In this document: in pieces, positions 16,160 through 25,487 of the stretch
Numbering within the stretch: position 1 is the first letter of the stretch
How the letters are laid out: every line of letters begins with the position of its first letter
Source of the DNA: Cupidesulfovibrio sp000226255
GTDB taxonomy: Bacteria > Desulfobacterota > Desulfovibrionia > Desulfovibrionales > Desulfovibrionaceae
Reading direction: 5' to 3'
Assembly: GCF_003402415.2 (NCBI RefSeq)
Contig: NZ_AP036014.1
Location: 992,001-1,056,000, forward strand
Length of the DNA: 64,000 bases
The notes under the pieces: model-generated
The model's database searches: none
What the model was told of the DNA's origin: nothing
Seen by the model: only the letters and a program-made list of their open reading frames with translations
Position numbers and translations under genes: made by a program

Positions 16160-17339
16160 ACCGGTACGCCTTCTCGAAGATCGCAATCACCGCATCCTCG
16201 CGCAGGTCCACCGGGGTAACGGCGAACAGGCCGCCCATGGTTTCGCGGGCGTTGCGGGCAAGGGCGGGTATCTCCTCGCGCGTCACCCCGTAGTCGGACA
16301 TCTTCAGGCCATCCAGCCCCACGGCGGCGATGAGCTTGCGCAGCGCCGTGACAAAGGCCAACCCCTGTTCGCGCAGTTCCATGCCCTCGATGTCCTCGCC
16401 CATGGTCACGGCCAGGTCGGCGCAGCGCTTGGGCTGGAAACGGGCCATCACCTCGAAGTAGGGCAGGGACAGCATCACCAGCCCCGCCCCGTGCGGCAGG
16501 GCCGGGTGGTGGGCCGACAGGGCGTGTTCCAGCGAGTGGTGCGAGATGCACGACGACAGGGACTCGCACAGCCCCGCCGCCGTGGACGCCCACGCCAGCA
16601 TGGTGCGCACCTGCACCGAACTGCCGTCTTGCACGGCCTGCGGCAGGAACTGGGAAATCAGGCTGACCGCCTCCAGCGCCAGCAGGTCGCTGGAGGGCTG
16701 GCGCGCCGTGGAAAGATACGCCTCCGCCGCGTGGAAGAAGGCGTCCATGCCGGTCATGGCCGTCACCGCCGGGGGCACGCTGACCATCAGCATGGGGTCC
16801 ACGATGGACAGCGCGGGGTAGGTGGAATCGTCGCCCCAGCCAATCTTTTCGTTGGTCTCCTCGCGGGTGATCACCGTCCACGGGTCGGCCTCGGTGCCGG
16901 TGCCCGCCGTGGTGGGAATGGCCACCACCGGCAGGGCCGGGCGTTCCGGCCGCTTGCGCCCGCCGGTGCCGCTCTGGATGTAGTCCCAGTATGAACCGGG
17001 GTTGGCGGCGGCCAGGGCGATGGACTTGGCGGAATCTATGGTGCTGCCCCCGCCAAGGCCCAGCACGAAGTCGCAGCCCTCGGCACGGACCAGGGCCGCA
17101 CCCTCGTCCACATGGGCCAGCACGGGGTTGGGCTGGATTTTTTCAAAGACCACCGTGGCGCAGCCGTTCTGCGCAAGCAGGGCCAGCACCTTGTCCAGAT
17201 GCCCGGTGCGGCGCATGGAGCCGCCCGCGCTGACGACGACCAGCGCCTTGCGGCCCGGCAGGCGGGTGCGCCCAAGCTCGGCCAGCCTGCCCGCGCCGAA
17301 AATGATGCGGGTGGGCATGTGGAAGGTGAAGTCGAGCAT
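16158..17339 (-). CDS. Iron-containing (group III) alcohol dehydrogenase
   Basis: A 393-residue protein of usual family length. The nucleotide-binding GGGST is at 97-101 and IPTTAGTGTE at 141-150. Metal ligands are seen as D199 and H203 (MDAFFHAAEAY) and downstream histidines H268/H272 and H283 (SLEHALSAHHPALPHGAGL). These enzymes interconvert alcohols and aldehydes with NAD(P)H. In Desulfovibrio such enzymes oxidise ethanol or other short alcohols as electron donors; the exact substrate here is unknown. It is a single gene, with 230 bp between its start and the stop of the aminopeptidase gene upstream of it on the same strand. Confidence 0.93.
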   Translation of the reverse strand: MLDFTFHMPTRIIFGAGRLAELGRTRLPGRKALVVVSAGGSMRRTGHLDKVLALLAQNGCATVVFEKIQPNPVLAHVDEGAALVRAEGCDFVLGLGGGSTIDSAKSIALAAANPGSYWDYIQSGTGGRKRPERPALPVVAIPTTAGTGTEADPWTVITREETNEKIGWGDDSTYPALSIVDPMLMVSVPPAVTAMTGMDAFFHAAEAYLSTARQPSSDLLALEAVSLISQFLPQAVQDGSSVQVRTMLAWASTAAGLCESLSSCISHHSLEHALSAHHPALPHGAGLVMLSLPYFEVMARFQPKRCADLAVTMGEDIEGMELREQGLAFVTALRKLIAAVGLDGLKMSDYGVTREEIPALARNARETMGGLFAVTPVDLREDAVIAIFEKAYR

Positions 17340-17569
17340 GGCGGTCTCCTTGGGCTGTGCGCGGTGGGCGCGGTGGTGGGACGTCCTGACGTTGGTCTGA
17401 TATCAGCCAGATGCCTATCGGACACCGGGCGGCCTGCGGCCAGGGCGCTGGCACGGCAAGGCGAGGGGCCGAAAAACGCCCGCGCGCCGGTTCCTTGTCG
17501 GTCCCGCAGGTATCCTTTCGGAGACGGGGACGACCGGCGCGCGGGATGGATGCGTCGTCGCGGCGCAGG

Positions 17570-19024
17570 CTACTTTTCCAGAAACGCCGTGTACGCAAGG
17601 CGCGTGGCGTACAGGTCGGCCACGCTGGACAGCTCGAACGGGCTGTGCATGGACAGCACGGCCGGGCCGAAGTCGATGATGTCCATGCCGTAGGCGGCCA
17701 GGTACATGGCCACGGTGCCGCCGCCCCCGCCGTCCACGCGGCCCAGTTCCGCCATCTGCCACGGAATCTTGCGGCCGTTCAGCACGCCGCGCAGCCAGCC
17801 CACGTATTCCGGGTGGGCGTCGTTGGCCTCGTACTTGCCCCGGTGCCCGGTGAACTTGCAGAAGCACGGGCCGTGGCCGATGATGGCGGCGTTGAGCTTT
17901 TCGTGCAGTTCCTGCCAGTCGGGGTCGATGGCGGCGTGCACGTCGGCGGACAGGGCGCGGGTGGCCAGCATCACGTCGCTGAAGCGGGCGGCGGGCTGCC
18001 ACGCGGCGATGAGGTCTTCGATGCAGTATTCGAAGAAGCGCGACTTGGCCCCGGTGGAGCCTTCCGAGCCGATCTCCTCCTTGTCCCAGAACAGCACGCA
18101 CTGCGGCTGCTGCGGGTTTTCCGCCGCCAGCAGGGCCTCCAGCGCGGCGAATACGCAGATGCGGTCGTCCTGCCCGTAGCCGCCCACCAGCGAGCCGTCC
18201 AGGCCCACGTAGCGGGCGGGACCGGCGGGCACGGCCTGCAGTTCGGCGGAGTACAGGTCTTCCTCGCGGATGCCGTACTTTTCGTGCAGCAGGGCCAGCA
18301 TGCGCGCCTTGATCGGGTCCTTGGGGGCGTCCTTCTTGGCGGAGGCGTCGTTGCCGTTGGCGGCTTCGGGCGCGGAGGCTGCTGCATCGGCAGCGGCAGC
18401 ATCGGCGGCTTCTTCGGTCGCGGGCTTCGGCATGGGCCGGTGCCCCAGCACGATGTTCAGCTTCTCGCCCTCGAAGGCATCGGCGATGGTCTGCCCGGCC
18501 TGCTTCTGGGCCAGATGGGGCAGCAGGTCGGCGATGGTGAACACCGGTTCCGCCGGGTCCTCGCCCAGGGTGATGCGCACCGATTCGCCGTTCTCCTTCA
18601 CCACCACGCCATGCAGGGCCAGCGGGCGGGCCAGCCACTGGTACTTGCGGATGCCGCCGTAATAGTGGGTCTTGGCCTGGCCGATGCCCGCCTGCTCTTG
18701 CAACGGGCGCTGCTTCAGGTCCAGGCGGGGGGTGTCCGCATGCGCTCCGATGAGCCGCATGCCCTGCGACAGCGGGGCGCGACCCTTGCGGGCGATGAAC
18801 ACGGTCTTGCCCTTGAACACCCGGTAGACCTTGTCGTGGGCGAAGTTTTCGGTGTAGCCCGCCGCGCGCAACCGCGCGACCACGTAGTCCACGGTTTCGC
18901 GCTCGGTCTTGCAGCGGGACAGGAAGTCCACGTAGCGGTCGGCCAGTTCGCGCATGGCGGCCTGGTGTTCGTCGCTGGCGTATGCTTCCCAGCAACTGGT
19001 GGTTTCGAAGTCCAGTTTGTCCAT
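17570..19024 (-). CDS. M18-family aspartyl aminopeptidase
   Basis: A 484-residue metallopeptidase starting at ATG 19024 behind AAGGA. Typical M18 blocks are GAHADTPRLDLKQRP (first metal His/Asp), the EEIGSEGSTGA block with the catalytic Glu-Glu pair, and the C-terminal GPAVLSMHSPFE (last metal His). It removes acidic N-terminal residues from peptides in the cytoplasm. An Ala-rich insertion at about 205-240 (ADAAAADAAASAPEAANG) interrupts the middle domain. Upstream lies a 1.2-kb gene-free repeat region, so its promoter must be close to the start. Confidence 0.92.
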   Translation of the reverse strand: MDKLDFETTSCWEAYASDEHQAAMRELADRYVDFLSRCKTERETVDYVVARLRAAGYTENFAHDKVYRVFKGKTVFIARKGRAPLSQGMRLIGAHADTPRLDLKQRPLQEQAGIGQAKTHYYGGIRKYQWLARPLALHGVVVKENGESVRITLGEDPAEPVFTIADLLPHLAQKQAGQTIADAFEGEKLNIVLGHRPMPKPATEEAADAAAADAAASAPEAANGNDASAKKDAPKDPIKARMLALLHEKYGIREEDLYSAELQAVPAGPARYVGLDGSLVGGYGQDDRICVFAALEALLAAENPQQPQCVLFWDKEEIGSEGSTGAKSRFFEYCIEDLIAAWQPAARFSDVMLATRALSADVHAAIDPDWQELHEKLNAAIIGHGPCFCKFTGHRGKYEANDAHPEYVGWLRGVLNGRKIPWQMAELGRVDGGGGGTVAMYLAAYGMDIIDFGPAVLSMHSPFELSSVADLYATRLAYTAFLEK

Positions 19025-20256
19025 TGGGGGTCCTTTCGGGGAAATGCCCGTATGCGGTGCGGCGCGGGGCCGCGAAGGTTTGCGGGTGGAGCGTTGTGTT
19101 GCGCAACGCGGCGAAGGACTAGGTAATATCTCTTGCGGCGGGGGGCAACAGTGGGGTGGCCTGTCGGCGGGGGTGAATGGGGTATGGGAGCGGGAGCAGA
19201 GGGGGAAGGAAGGGATATGTCGTACGCGGTTGCACCCGGCTTCTACGGAGACAGTCGCGCTCTGTTGACCACGCCTGATTTCGTTATGCCTCCGGCGGGC
19301 AGGGGGTGTTGTAACGAACACCCCCTGCCCCCCCGCGTTCCAGGGGGGCTTCGCCTCAGCTCTGCTATCTTCATCCGTAAGACTCGCGCTTTGCGCTCGC
19401 CTAACGGCTGAAGTCCTGGACCCCCAACGTATCCCGCACCGCATTCTTCGCCGGTCAGCTTCCCTTCGGCGCAAGCGCCTTCGGGTGATCTGCCCGGCGG
19501 AACGCGCATGTGCATGGGACTCTCGGCGGCATGGCTAAGGTCGGGTGCCTTTACCCATGCCCTCGTTGCGACGCATGTGCCGCCGTTAAAGCCCGGCGTC
19601 ACACGCTTCTACGCACGCCACTTTTCCTTTGGACCCAGCCCCACGATTAAAACATCTCCCATCCACGATGGCGGAAGTCACAACTTCACGGGGTGCGCCG
19701 CAGATGCCGTGCAGGCTTTTGCGTTCCCACCATCCTTAACCCCATATCCGCGCACGTCCCTCGCGCGTCAAGCAACCGCCACTATGGCGGAGGCAACCTG
19801 CATGCGGCGATACGCGTCCGCAGCCGAAAATCGCCGCCGGAGGCTTTGCGACGGCGGAAGCTCCGGCGTTGCGGATGCGCGCCGCCGTGCCCGTGGGGCC
19901 GGGGCACCCATGTGGGGGGGCAATGGAAACGTAATGTGCGTAGAAGCGTGTGACGCCGGGCTTTGACGGCGGCACATGCGTCGCGGCGAGCGCCGGGGGA
20001 CCAGGGGGCGGAGCCCCCGGAGCGCGGGGATGCAAGGGGCCATCGCTTAATGGCCCCTTGCCCGCCGGAGGCATAACGAAATCGGGCGTGGTCAACAGGG
20101 CTGACGTGCCTTCGTAGAAGCCGTGTCCCACAGGACTATCCGCTATTCGGCCCCGTCGGAGGCATAACGAAATCGAGCGTGTTCAAAAGGGCTGTCGTGC
20201 CTTCGTAGAAGCCGTGCCCACTAGGGCTGGACTCTCTTAGCCCAGCGCAGCCCCCC
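19025..20256. other. 1.2-kb gene-free region dominated by inverted repeats
   Basis: There is no supported coding sequence between the aminopeptidase start and the UDP-glucuronate decarboxylase stop. Open frames on both strands are short, overlap the repeats and lack ribosome binding sites. Its main content is the nested inverted-repeat structure at 19229-20222. Confidence 0.75.
19229..20222. repeat. Nested inverted-repeat structure of about 1 kb
   Basis: Outer arms: 19262-19300 and 20060-20098 are inverse copies over 39 bp with one mismatch, and weaker similarity continues outward to about 19229 and 20126. Just inside each outer arm is a tight hairpin: 19300-19327 (11-bp stem) and 20034-20061. 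Inner arms: 19568-19616 and 19936-19984 are inverse copies over 49 bp with one mismatch. A second direct copy of the right outer segment lies at about 20155-20222. The symmetry suggests a non-autonomous mobile element, a pair of inverted insertions, or a large structured RNA; no transposase is visible. Confidence 0.88.
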
Positions 20257-21249
20257 TTACACCTCCGCCCCTTCCTCCCGCCTCGACCTCAGCAACCCCT
20301 CGAAATACTCCACCGTCTTTCGTAACCCCTCTTCCATGCTCACCCTGGGCTCCCAGCCCAGCTTTTCCTTTGCCTGCGTGATGTCCGGGCGGCGGCGGCG
20401 CGGGTCGTCCTGGGGCAGCGGGCGAAAGTCGATGGTGGAGCGCGAGTTGACGAACTCGATGATGATCTCGGCCAGGTTCAGGATGGTGCGTTCCTCGGGG
20501 TTGCCGAGGTTCACCGGCAGATGGATCTCGTCCGGGGCGTGCATCAGCGCGGTCAGGCCGTCCACCATGTCGTCCACGTAGCAGAACGAGCGGGTCTGGC
20601 TGCCGTCGCCGTAGATGGTGATGGGCTTGTCCTGCAGGGCCTGCAGGATGAAGTTGCTGACCACCCGGCCGTCGTTGGGGTGCATGCGCGGGCCGAAGGT
20701 GTTGAAGATGCGCGCGATGCGGATGGGCACCCCGTGCTGGCGGTGGTAGTCGCTGAACAGGGTTTCGGCGCAGCGCTTGCCTTCGTCGTAGCATGAGCGC
20801 GGGCCGATGGGGTTCACCCGGCCCCAGTAGTCTTCGGTCTGGGGGTGGGTTTCCGGGTCGCCGTAGACCTCGCTGGTGGACGCCTGCAGGATGCGCGCCT
20901 TCACCCGCTTGGCCAGCCCCAGCATGTTGATGGAGCCGTGCACGCAGGTCTTGGTCGTCTGCACCGGGTCGAACTGGTAGTGGATGGGCGACGCCGGGCA
21001 GGCCAGGTTGTAGATTTCGTCCACTTCCACGTAGAGCGGAAAGGTGATGTCGTGGCGCAGCAGCTCGAAGCGCGGGTGGTCCTGCATTTCCTGCACGTGG
21101 TCGCGCGAGCCGGTGAAGAAGTTGTCCACGCACAGCACTTCCGCGCCACGGTCCAGCAGGCGGCGGCACAGGTGCGAGCCGATGAACCCCGCGCCCCCGG
21201 TGACTAGGATGCGCTTGCGGGCCAGTTCCTTGAATTCTCCGTTTTGCAT
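20257..21249 (-). CDS. UDP-glucuronate decarboxylase (UDP-xylose synthase family)
   Basis: A 330-residue extended short-chain dehydrogenase. ATG 21249 follows AGGAG. NAD-binding GGAGFIG is at 18-24; the catalytic Ser region STSEVYGDP and the YDEGK motif (YxxxK) are present, as are NTFGPRMHPNDGRVVSNF and DGSQTRSFCYVDD, all strongly matching UXS enzymes. It converts UDP-glucuronate to UDP-xylose for surface polysaccharide. It is the last gene of a likely operon folC-selA-uxs (gaps 39 and 52 bp), an odd mix whose members share no pathway. Confidence 0.93.
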   Translation of the reverse strand: MQNGEFKELARKRILVTGGAGFIGSHLCRRLLDRGAEVLCVDNFFTGSRDHVQEMQDHPRFELLRHDITFPLYVEVDEIYNLACPASPIHYQFDPVQTTKTCVHGSINMLGLAKRVKARILQASTSEVYGDPETHPQTEDYWGRVNPIGPRSCYDEGKRCAETLFSDYHRQHGVPIRIARIFNTFGPRMHPNDGRVVSNFILQALQDKPITIYGDGSQTRSFCYVDDMVDGLTALMHAPDEIHLPVNLGNPEERTILNLAEIIIEFVNSRSTIDFRPLPQDDPRRRRPDITQAKEKLGWEPRVSMEEGLRKTVEYFEGLLRSRREEGAEV

Positions 21250-21301
21250 GGCGACTCCTGTGTCGGCGGGATGGGCGCAGGTTGTCGTGGGTTGGGCCGC
21301 G

Positions 21302-22813
21302 CTAGCCGCGCCTGGTGCGCGACGCGCGTTTGCCGGGCCGCGCCGCATCCGATGCGCCCGGCAAGCCAAGGGCCTGCGCCAGCGCGGCGGCCACGAGGGG
21401 GAATTCCGTATCGTCCAGGGTGCGCGGGTCCAGCCGGAAGGTGTCGTCCTCCAGTCGGCCGACCAGTGGCGGATTGGTGTCCAGCAGCCGTTCCTTCAGC
21501 GTGGTGGCGGAACAGCCCGCCGGGGCAACGCTGACCAGCGTGGTGGGCAGGTCGCGCTCCGGAAAGGAGCCGCCCCCCACCCGCGACACGCCGGGGGCAA
21601 GGCCGATGGCGGCCGCATCGCCCAGCGCGGCACGCAGCCGCGCTGCCAGCTTGCGCGCCCGCCGGGCCAGTTCATCGGCCGGGGCGGTCATCATGCGCAG
21701 GGTGGGCACCTTGCGGCGGGCCAGTTCCGGGTCCAGGTACAGGCGCAGGGTGGCTTCCAGCGCGGCCAGGGTCATCTTGTCGATGCGCAGGGCGCGGTTG
21801 AGCGGGTTGCGCTTGATGCGCGCGATGATCTCGCGCCGCCCCACGATAAGCCCGGCCTGCGGGCCGCCCAGCACCTTGTCGCCCGAAAAGCTGACCACGT
21901 CGGCCCCGTCGGCCACTACCTCGCGCACCGTGGGTTCGCCGGGCAGGCCCCAGGGGGTGAAATCCAGAAAGCTGCCGCTGCCAAGGTCTTCGATCACCGG
22001 CAGGTTGCGCGCCCGGCCCAGCGCCACCAGTTCCGCCAGCGGGACTTCCTTGTGGAAGCCGGTGATGCGGTAGTTGGAGGTATGCACCTTCAGCAGGGCC
22101 ACGGTGTGCTCGTTGATGGCGTTCTCGTAGTCGCGCAGGTGGGTGCGGTTCGTGGCGCCCACTTCGCGCAGCACAGCGCCGCTTTTCTCCATGACCTCGG
22201 GGATGCGGAAGCTGCCGCCGATCTCCACCAGTTGCCCGCGCGAAACCACCACCTCGCCGCCCTTGCACAGGGTGTCCAGCACCAGCAGCACGGCGGCGGC
22301 GTTGTTGTTGACCACAAGGCCCGCCTCTGCCCCGGTGACCTTGCACAGCAGTTCTTCCACGTGGGAATAGCGGCTGCCGCGTTCGCCGGTGGCCAGGTCG
22401 AATTCCAGGTTGGAGTAGTGGGCGCAGGCCTCCGCCACGGCGGCGGTGGCTTCTTCCGCCAGCAGGGAGCGGCCGAGGTTGGTGTGGATGACCACGCCCG
22501 TGGCGTTGAGCACGCGGCGGAAATGGGGGCGCGCGGCGCGGAGGATGTGGGCGGTAAGGGCGGGCAGCAACGCCTGCGTGGAAAGGGCGTTGGCGTCGGT
22601 GATGTCTCCGGCCCGGATGGCCTCGCGGCAGCGGTCGAGAAAGGCGTTGATCAGGTCGCGCAACAGCGGGCGCGGCAGCGCGGCCAGGTCGGCCTGGTAG
22701 GGCCGTGCGGTCTGTTCGGATGCGGCGGGCGTTCCTGGCCCGGCCTGTTCCGGGTGTGCCAGGGCGGTGAGCAGGACGTCCATGGAGGGCAGGGACCGGA
22801 ACAGGTTCGACAC
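21302..22813 (-). CDS. selA: L-seryl-tRNA(Sec) selenium transferase
   Basis: A 503-residue PLP enzyme of usual SelA length, starting with GTG 22813 behind AGGAG. It converts seryl-tRNA(Sec) to selenocysteyl-tRNA(Sec). Family blocks include RRVLNATGVVIHTNLGRSLL, NNNAAAVLLVL, SNYRITGF and the PLP-lysine segment SFSGDKVLGGPQAG. Its presence implies selenoproteins in this organism, such as formate dehydrogenases or hydrogenases. selB and selC are not in the window. It lies between folC and the UDP-glucuronate decarboxylase gene in one transcriptional direction. Confidence 0.97.
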   Translation of the reverse strand: MSNLFRSLPSMDVLLTALAHPEQAGPGTPAASEQTARPYQADLAALPRPLLRDLINAFLDRCREAIRAGDITDANALSTQALLPALTAHILRAARPHFRRVLNATGVVIHTNLGRSLLAEEATAAVAEACAHYSNLEFDLATGERGSRYSHVEELLCKVTGAEAGLVVNNNAAAVLLVLDTLCKGGEVVVSRGQLVEIGGSFRIPEVMEKSGAVLREVGATNRTHLRDYENAINEHTVALLKVHTSNYRITGFHKEVPLAELVALGRARNLPVIEDLGSGSFLDFTPWGLPGEPTVREVVADGADVVSFSGDKVLGGPQAGLIVGRREIIARIKRNPLNRALRIDKMTLAALEATLRLYLDPELARRKVPTLRMMTAPADELARRARKLAARLRAALGDAAAIGLAPGVSRVGGGSFPERDLPTTLVSVAPAGCSATTLKERLLDTNPPLVGRLEDDTFRLDPRTLDDTEFPLVAAALAQALGLPGASDAARPGKRASRTRRG

Positions 22814-22852
22814 GAGGGGCTCCTTGCTGGCGGTACGGCGGATGCGGGCCGG

Positions 22853-24286
22853 TCAGATGCCGGAAGGCGGCGGGGTGGACACTGTTTCCGGTGGGGCATC
22901 CCCGTCTGCCGGTGATGCCCCGGACGCATCGCACGCGCCGCCAGCACCCCGCGATTCCAGGCAATCGGGCCGGAGTGTAAAAAACTCGCCGAGCAAATAC
23001 AAGGAGCCGCACAGCAGCGCTGGGCCTTGCGGAGCAAGGGCGGCTGCCTCGTGAAGGGCGGCGGGCAGATCGCGCACGGCGCGGGCCGTGGGGCCGATCA
23101 GGGCGGCCAGGTCCTCGCCGCGCGCGGCCCGGGCGTTGTTCTGGATGGTGGGCGCCAGCACCGGCGCATCCCCGGCCAGGCGGCGCACCTCGTCGGCCAC
23201 GGCGGCCAGATCCTTGTCCGCCAGGCACGAGAAGATCACCACGGCGGGGCGCACGCACTGGTCGGCCAGGGCCGCGCGCAGGGCGGCCAGCCCGTGGGCG
23301 TTGTGCGCGCCGTCTATGACGAGACGGGCGGGCAGGGGGGGCAGATCGGCAGGGGCTGCCGGGGAAGGGGCATGCGCCGCCGAAACTTCAGGCGCGGCTG
23401 TCGCGTTGGTGTCCGTGGCGTGCGTTTCCACCCATTGCAGGCGGCCGGGAATCCATGCCTCGGCCAGTCCGCGGCGCACGGCGTCCTCGCGTGTTTGCCA
23501 CGCGTTGGCCTCGGCCAGGGTGGTCCATGCGGCAAGCGCCAGCATGGCGTTACCCCGCTGGTGCGGCCCGGCCAGCCCCAGTTCCGCTGCGGCGGGCAGT
23601 TTCACCACGTCCTCCGCCGCGCGCAGGGGTGCGCCGCAAGCGTCGGCGGCCGCGCGCAATTCGTCCATGGCGTCCGCAGGCTGCTGCGCGGCGACGGCGG
23701 GCACACCGGGCCGCAGCGCCCCGGCCTTGTCGGCGGCGATGGCGGCGATGGTGGGGCCGAGTATGTTTTGATGATCCAGTCCGATGGGCGTCACGCATAC
23801 CACGTCTGCGGCCACGGCGGTGGTGGCGTCGTGCGCGCCGCCAAGGCCAGCCTCCATCACGGCAAGCTGCACGTCGGCCTCGCGGAAGGCCAGCAGGGCA
23901 AGTACCGTAAGGAGCTCGAAATAGGTCAGCCCCTCGCCGCCCGCCGCCATGACCCGGTTGGTGAGGTCGGGCCACAGTTTGGGGGGCAGCATGGCCCCGT
24001 TGATGCGGATGCGTTCGCGCGGGGTGACGAAGTGCGGCGAGGTGTACAGCCCCGTGCGCAGCCCGTGCGCCGTGCCGATGGCCGCGAGGAACGTGGACGT
24101 GGAACCCTTGCCGTTGGTGCCCACCACTTGGGCCACGGTGAACGGCGGCGCGGTGAGGGACAGCGCGTCGAGCACTCGCTCCATGCGGCCAAGCCCAAGG
24201 TCCATGTGGAACATGCCCAGCTTGTCCAGGTGGGCTTGTACGTCGTCGTAGGTGGCGAAAGGAGATGCAGAAGAAGCGTGTGTCAT
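22853..24286 (-). CDS. folC: Bifunctional dihydrofolate/folylpolyglutamate synthase
   Basis: A 477-residue Mur-type ligase. ATG 24286 is chosen because the family begins near here; the upstream site is weak and the longer frame is low-complexity. The P-loop is VGTNGKGSTS (about 55-64), followed by YTSPHFVTPRERIRING, MEAGLGGAHDATT and the C-domain VIDGAHNAHGLAAL. It adds glutamate to dihydropteroate and to folates. An Ala/Pro-rich insertion (about 300-325) and a Pro-rich tail of about 30 residues are extra. It is the first gene of the folC-selA-uxs group. Confidence 0.94.
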   Translation of the reverse strand: MTHASSASPFATYDDVQAHLDKLGMFHMDLGLGRMERVLDALSLTAPPFTVAQVVGTNGKGSTSTFLAAIGTAHGLRTGLYTSPHFVTPRERIRINGAMLPPKLWPDLTNRVMAAGGEGLTYFELLTVLALLAFREADVQLAVMEAGLGGAHDATTAVAADVVCVTPIGLDHQNILGPTIAAIAADKAGALRPGVPAVAAQQPADAMDELRAAADACGAPLRAAEDVVKLPAAAELGLAGPHQRGNAMLALAAWTTLAEANAWQTREDAVRRGLAEAWIPGRLQWVETHATDTNATAAPEVSAAHAPSPAAPADLPPLPARLVIDGAHNAHGLAALRAALADQCVRPAVVIFSCLADKDLAAVADEVRRLAGDAPVLAPTIQNNARAARGEDLAALIGPTARAVRDLPAALHEAAALAPQGPALLCGSLYLLGEFFTLRPDCLESRGAGGACDASGASPADGDAPPETVSTPPPSGI

Positions 24287-24679
24287 GGTGAGCGAACCTG
24301 TATAAGGGGCGGAGCCGCGCCCGGCATCCGGGCATGCGGAAGGGGCGCATCCCTTTGGGTAGGACGCACGGCGGGGCGCGTCAAGCGGGGGCGCGGATTG
24401 CACGCGCAAGACACGGGGCGCAGAAGTGGGCTCCCCCCCCCCCCGGCGGGAAGTGCGGATTCGGAAGCCGGTGGCCTGCATGGCCGGATTGCCCAGACGC
24501 CTTGCGCGCGGGACGTCAGGAAGGCAGTGGGTGTTCCGGTGCGCCGACGATGCGCCGGACAGACGGCATGCTCCCGCCGTGGCGGCCTTGCGGTCCGTGC
24601 CCTGGCCGTTGCCACCGTTACCCCTCCGTTACCCTTGACCGGCGGCACTGGCTCGGCTAGAAAAATCCCCTCTCGTCAC
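24287..24679. other. Gap between folC and tRNA-Arg with a 12-C run
   Basis: The gap contains an uninterrupted run of 12 C at 24433-24444 and, at its right end, the tRNA promoter. No gene is supported. Confidence 0.6.
24636..24664 (+). promoter_or_regulatory. Sigma-70 promoter of tRNA-Arg
   Basis: TTGACC at 24636-24641 and TAGAAA at 24659-24664 are separated by exactly 17 bases, and the mature tRNA starts 16 bases after the -10 element. Confidence 0.8.
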
Positions 24680-24756
24680 GCGCCCGTAGCTCAGGTGGAT
24701 AGAGCAGGAGCCTTCTAAGCTCTTGGCCGGGGGTTCGAATCCTCCCGGGCGCGCCA
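24680..24756 (+). tRNA. tRNA-Arg (anticodon UCU)
   Basis: A 77-nt cloverleaf with encoded CCA. Acceptor GCGCCCG pairs with CGGGCGC, discriminator G; D-arm AGCTCAGGTGGATAGAGC; anticodon stem GGAGC/GCTCT with loop CTTCTAA giving UCU; T-arm with GGTTCGAATCC. A clear promoter precedes it and hairpins follow. It is the last conserved-looking feature before accessory DNA, and arginine tRNAs are common integration sites. Open frames antisense to it are artefacts. Confidence 0.97.
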
Positions 24757-24800
24757 AAATGAAATCAAGTGGTTGGATGATAGAAAGAGCATGCTCGGCA

Positions 24801-24826
24801 AGGGTTGGAAAAACTTTTCCAACCCT
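24801..24826 (+). terminator. Hairpin downstream of tRNA-Arg
   Basis: AGGGTTGGAAAA and TTTTCCAACCCT form a nearly loopless perfect stem. It lies 45 bp after the tRNA CCA and is followed by ATTTCC. It could help end the tRNA transcript or mark an attachment region. Confidence 0.45.
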
Positions 24827-24880
24827 ATTTCCAACCTTGGGGATGTGAATAGAAATATCCTGGTGGCAGTCCAGGTGAAA

Positions 24881-24919
24881 GCAGAGGGCGCGGAGCTTGT
24901 TCCGCGCCCTCTGCTTTTT
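24881..24919 (+). terminator. Intrinsic terminator after tRNA-Arg
   Basis: A perfect 14-bp stem (24881-24894 with 24901-24914), a six-base loop and a TTTTT tail on the plus strand. It is one of the strongest terminators in the window and probably ends the tRNA transcript. Confidence 0.9.
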
Positions 24920-25487
24920 GCGTGCGCGGACGTCTATCGTCGTCGGAGTGGCTCTTTGGAGCAAGGTAGCCCACCAAAATAGCCAGAGGCTTGTCGCCTT
25001 CACTGCAAGCTCTCGAATTTTGGTCCTTGCGGAAGGGGGGGCTGAATCTCTCCCCCGTCACTCATCCCTCTCTCTACACGCCCGAATGCGGGCAAGGGGG
25101 TGGGTTCGTCCCCGTGGTATGTCGTGGGGAATGCCATCTTTATGATGGCAGCCTCTGTCGTCGGCTTCCGCCACCATGCCAAGTATGTCCACGAACGTCA
25201 GTCTGTGCACATGTGTCATGGCGCTGTTGTATTCTTGTGGATGGGAATTGGGAGTGAGCACGGTTAATGTATCGTTGTTATCTGTAGAAATTGTGAGTAT
25301 TTTTGTTTTTCTAATTTTAAATGCTTGAAAATATTATATAATTTCTTATAAAGAAGGGAGACAGTGAAGAAGTTGTATTAATCTTCAAATGCGTGTGCCA
25401 GCGCACAGACGAAGTGGATGACTCTTGCAACTATGATGGTCCAGCCTCTCGCGATGTCGCGAGAAAAGAATTCACCAGGAGGACATC

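Larger units (their letters stand above)
24757..25487. other. Gap after tRNA-Arg with AT-rich segment
   Basis: There is no supported gene in this 731-bp stretch. It contains two hairpins just after the tRNA and, at about 25255-25395, a segment far richer in A and T than the rest of the window (for example AAAATATTATATAATTTC near 25330). It precedes the CsbD-like gene and may hold its promoter. No integrase fragment was recognised. Confidence 0.65.

Noticed and set aside
19508..19966. Frames within the 1.2-kb repeat region.
   Set aside because: They run through inverted-repeat arms, change frame between arms, and lack ribosome binding sites.
24629..25003. Open frame antisense to the tRNA-Arg, containing ARPGGFEPPAKS.
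   Set aside because: This is the familiar artefact of translating the reverse strand of a tRNA gene.
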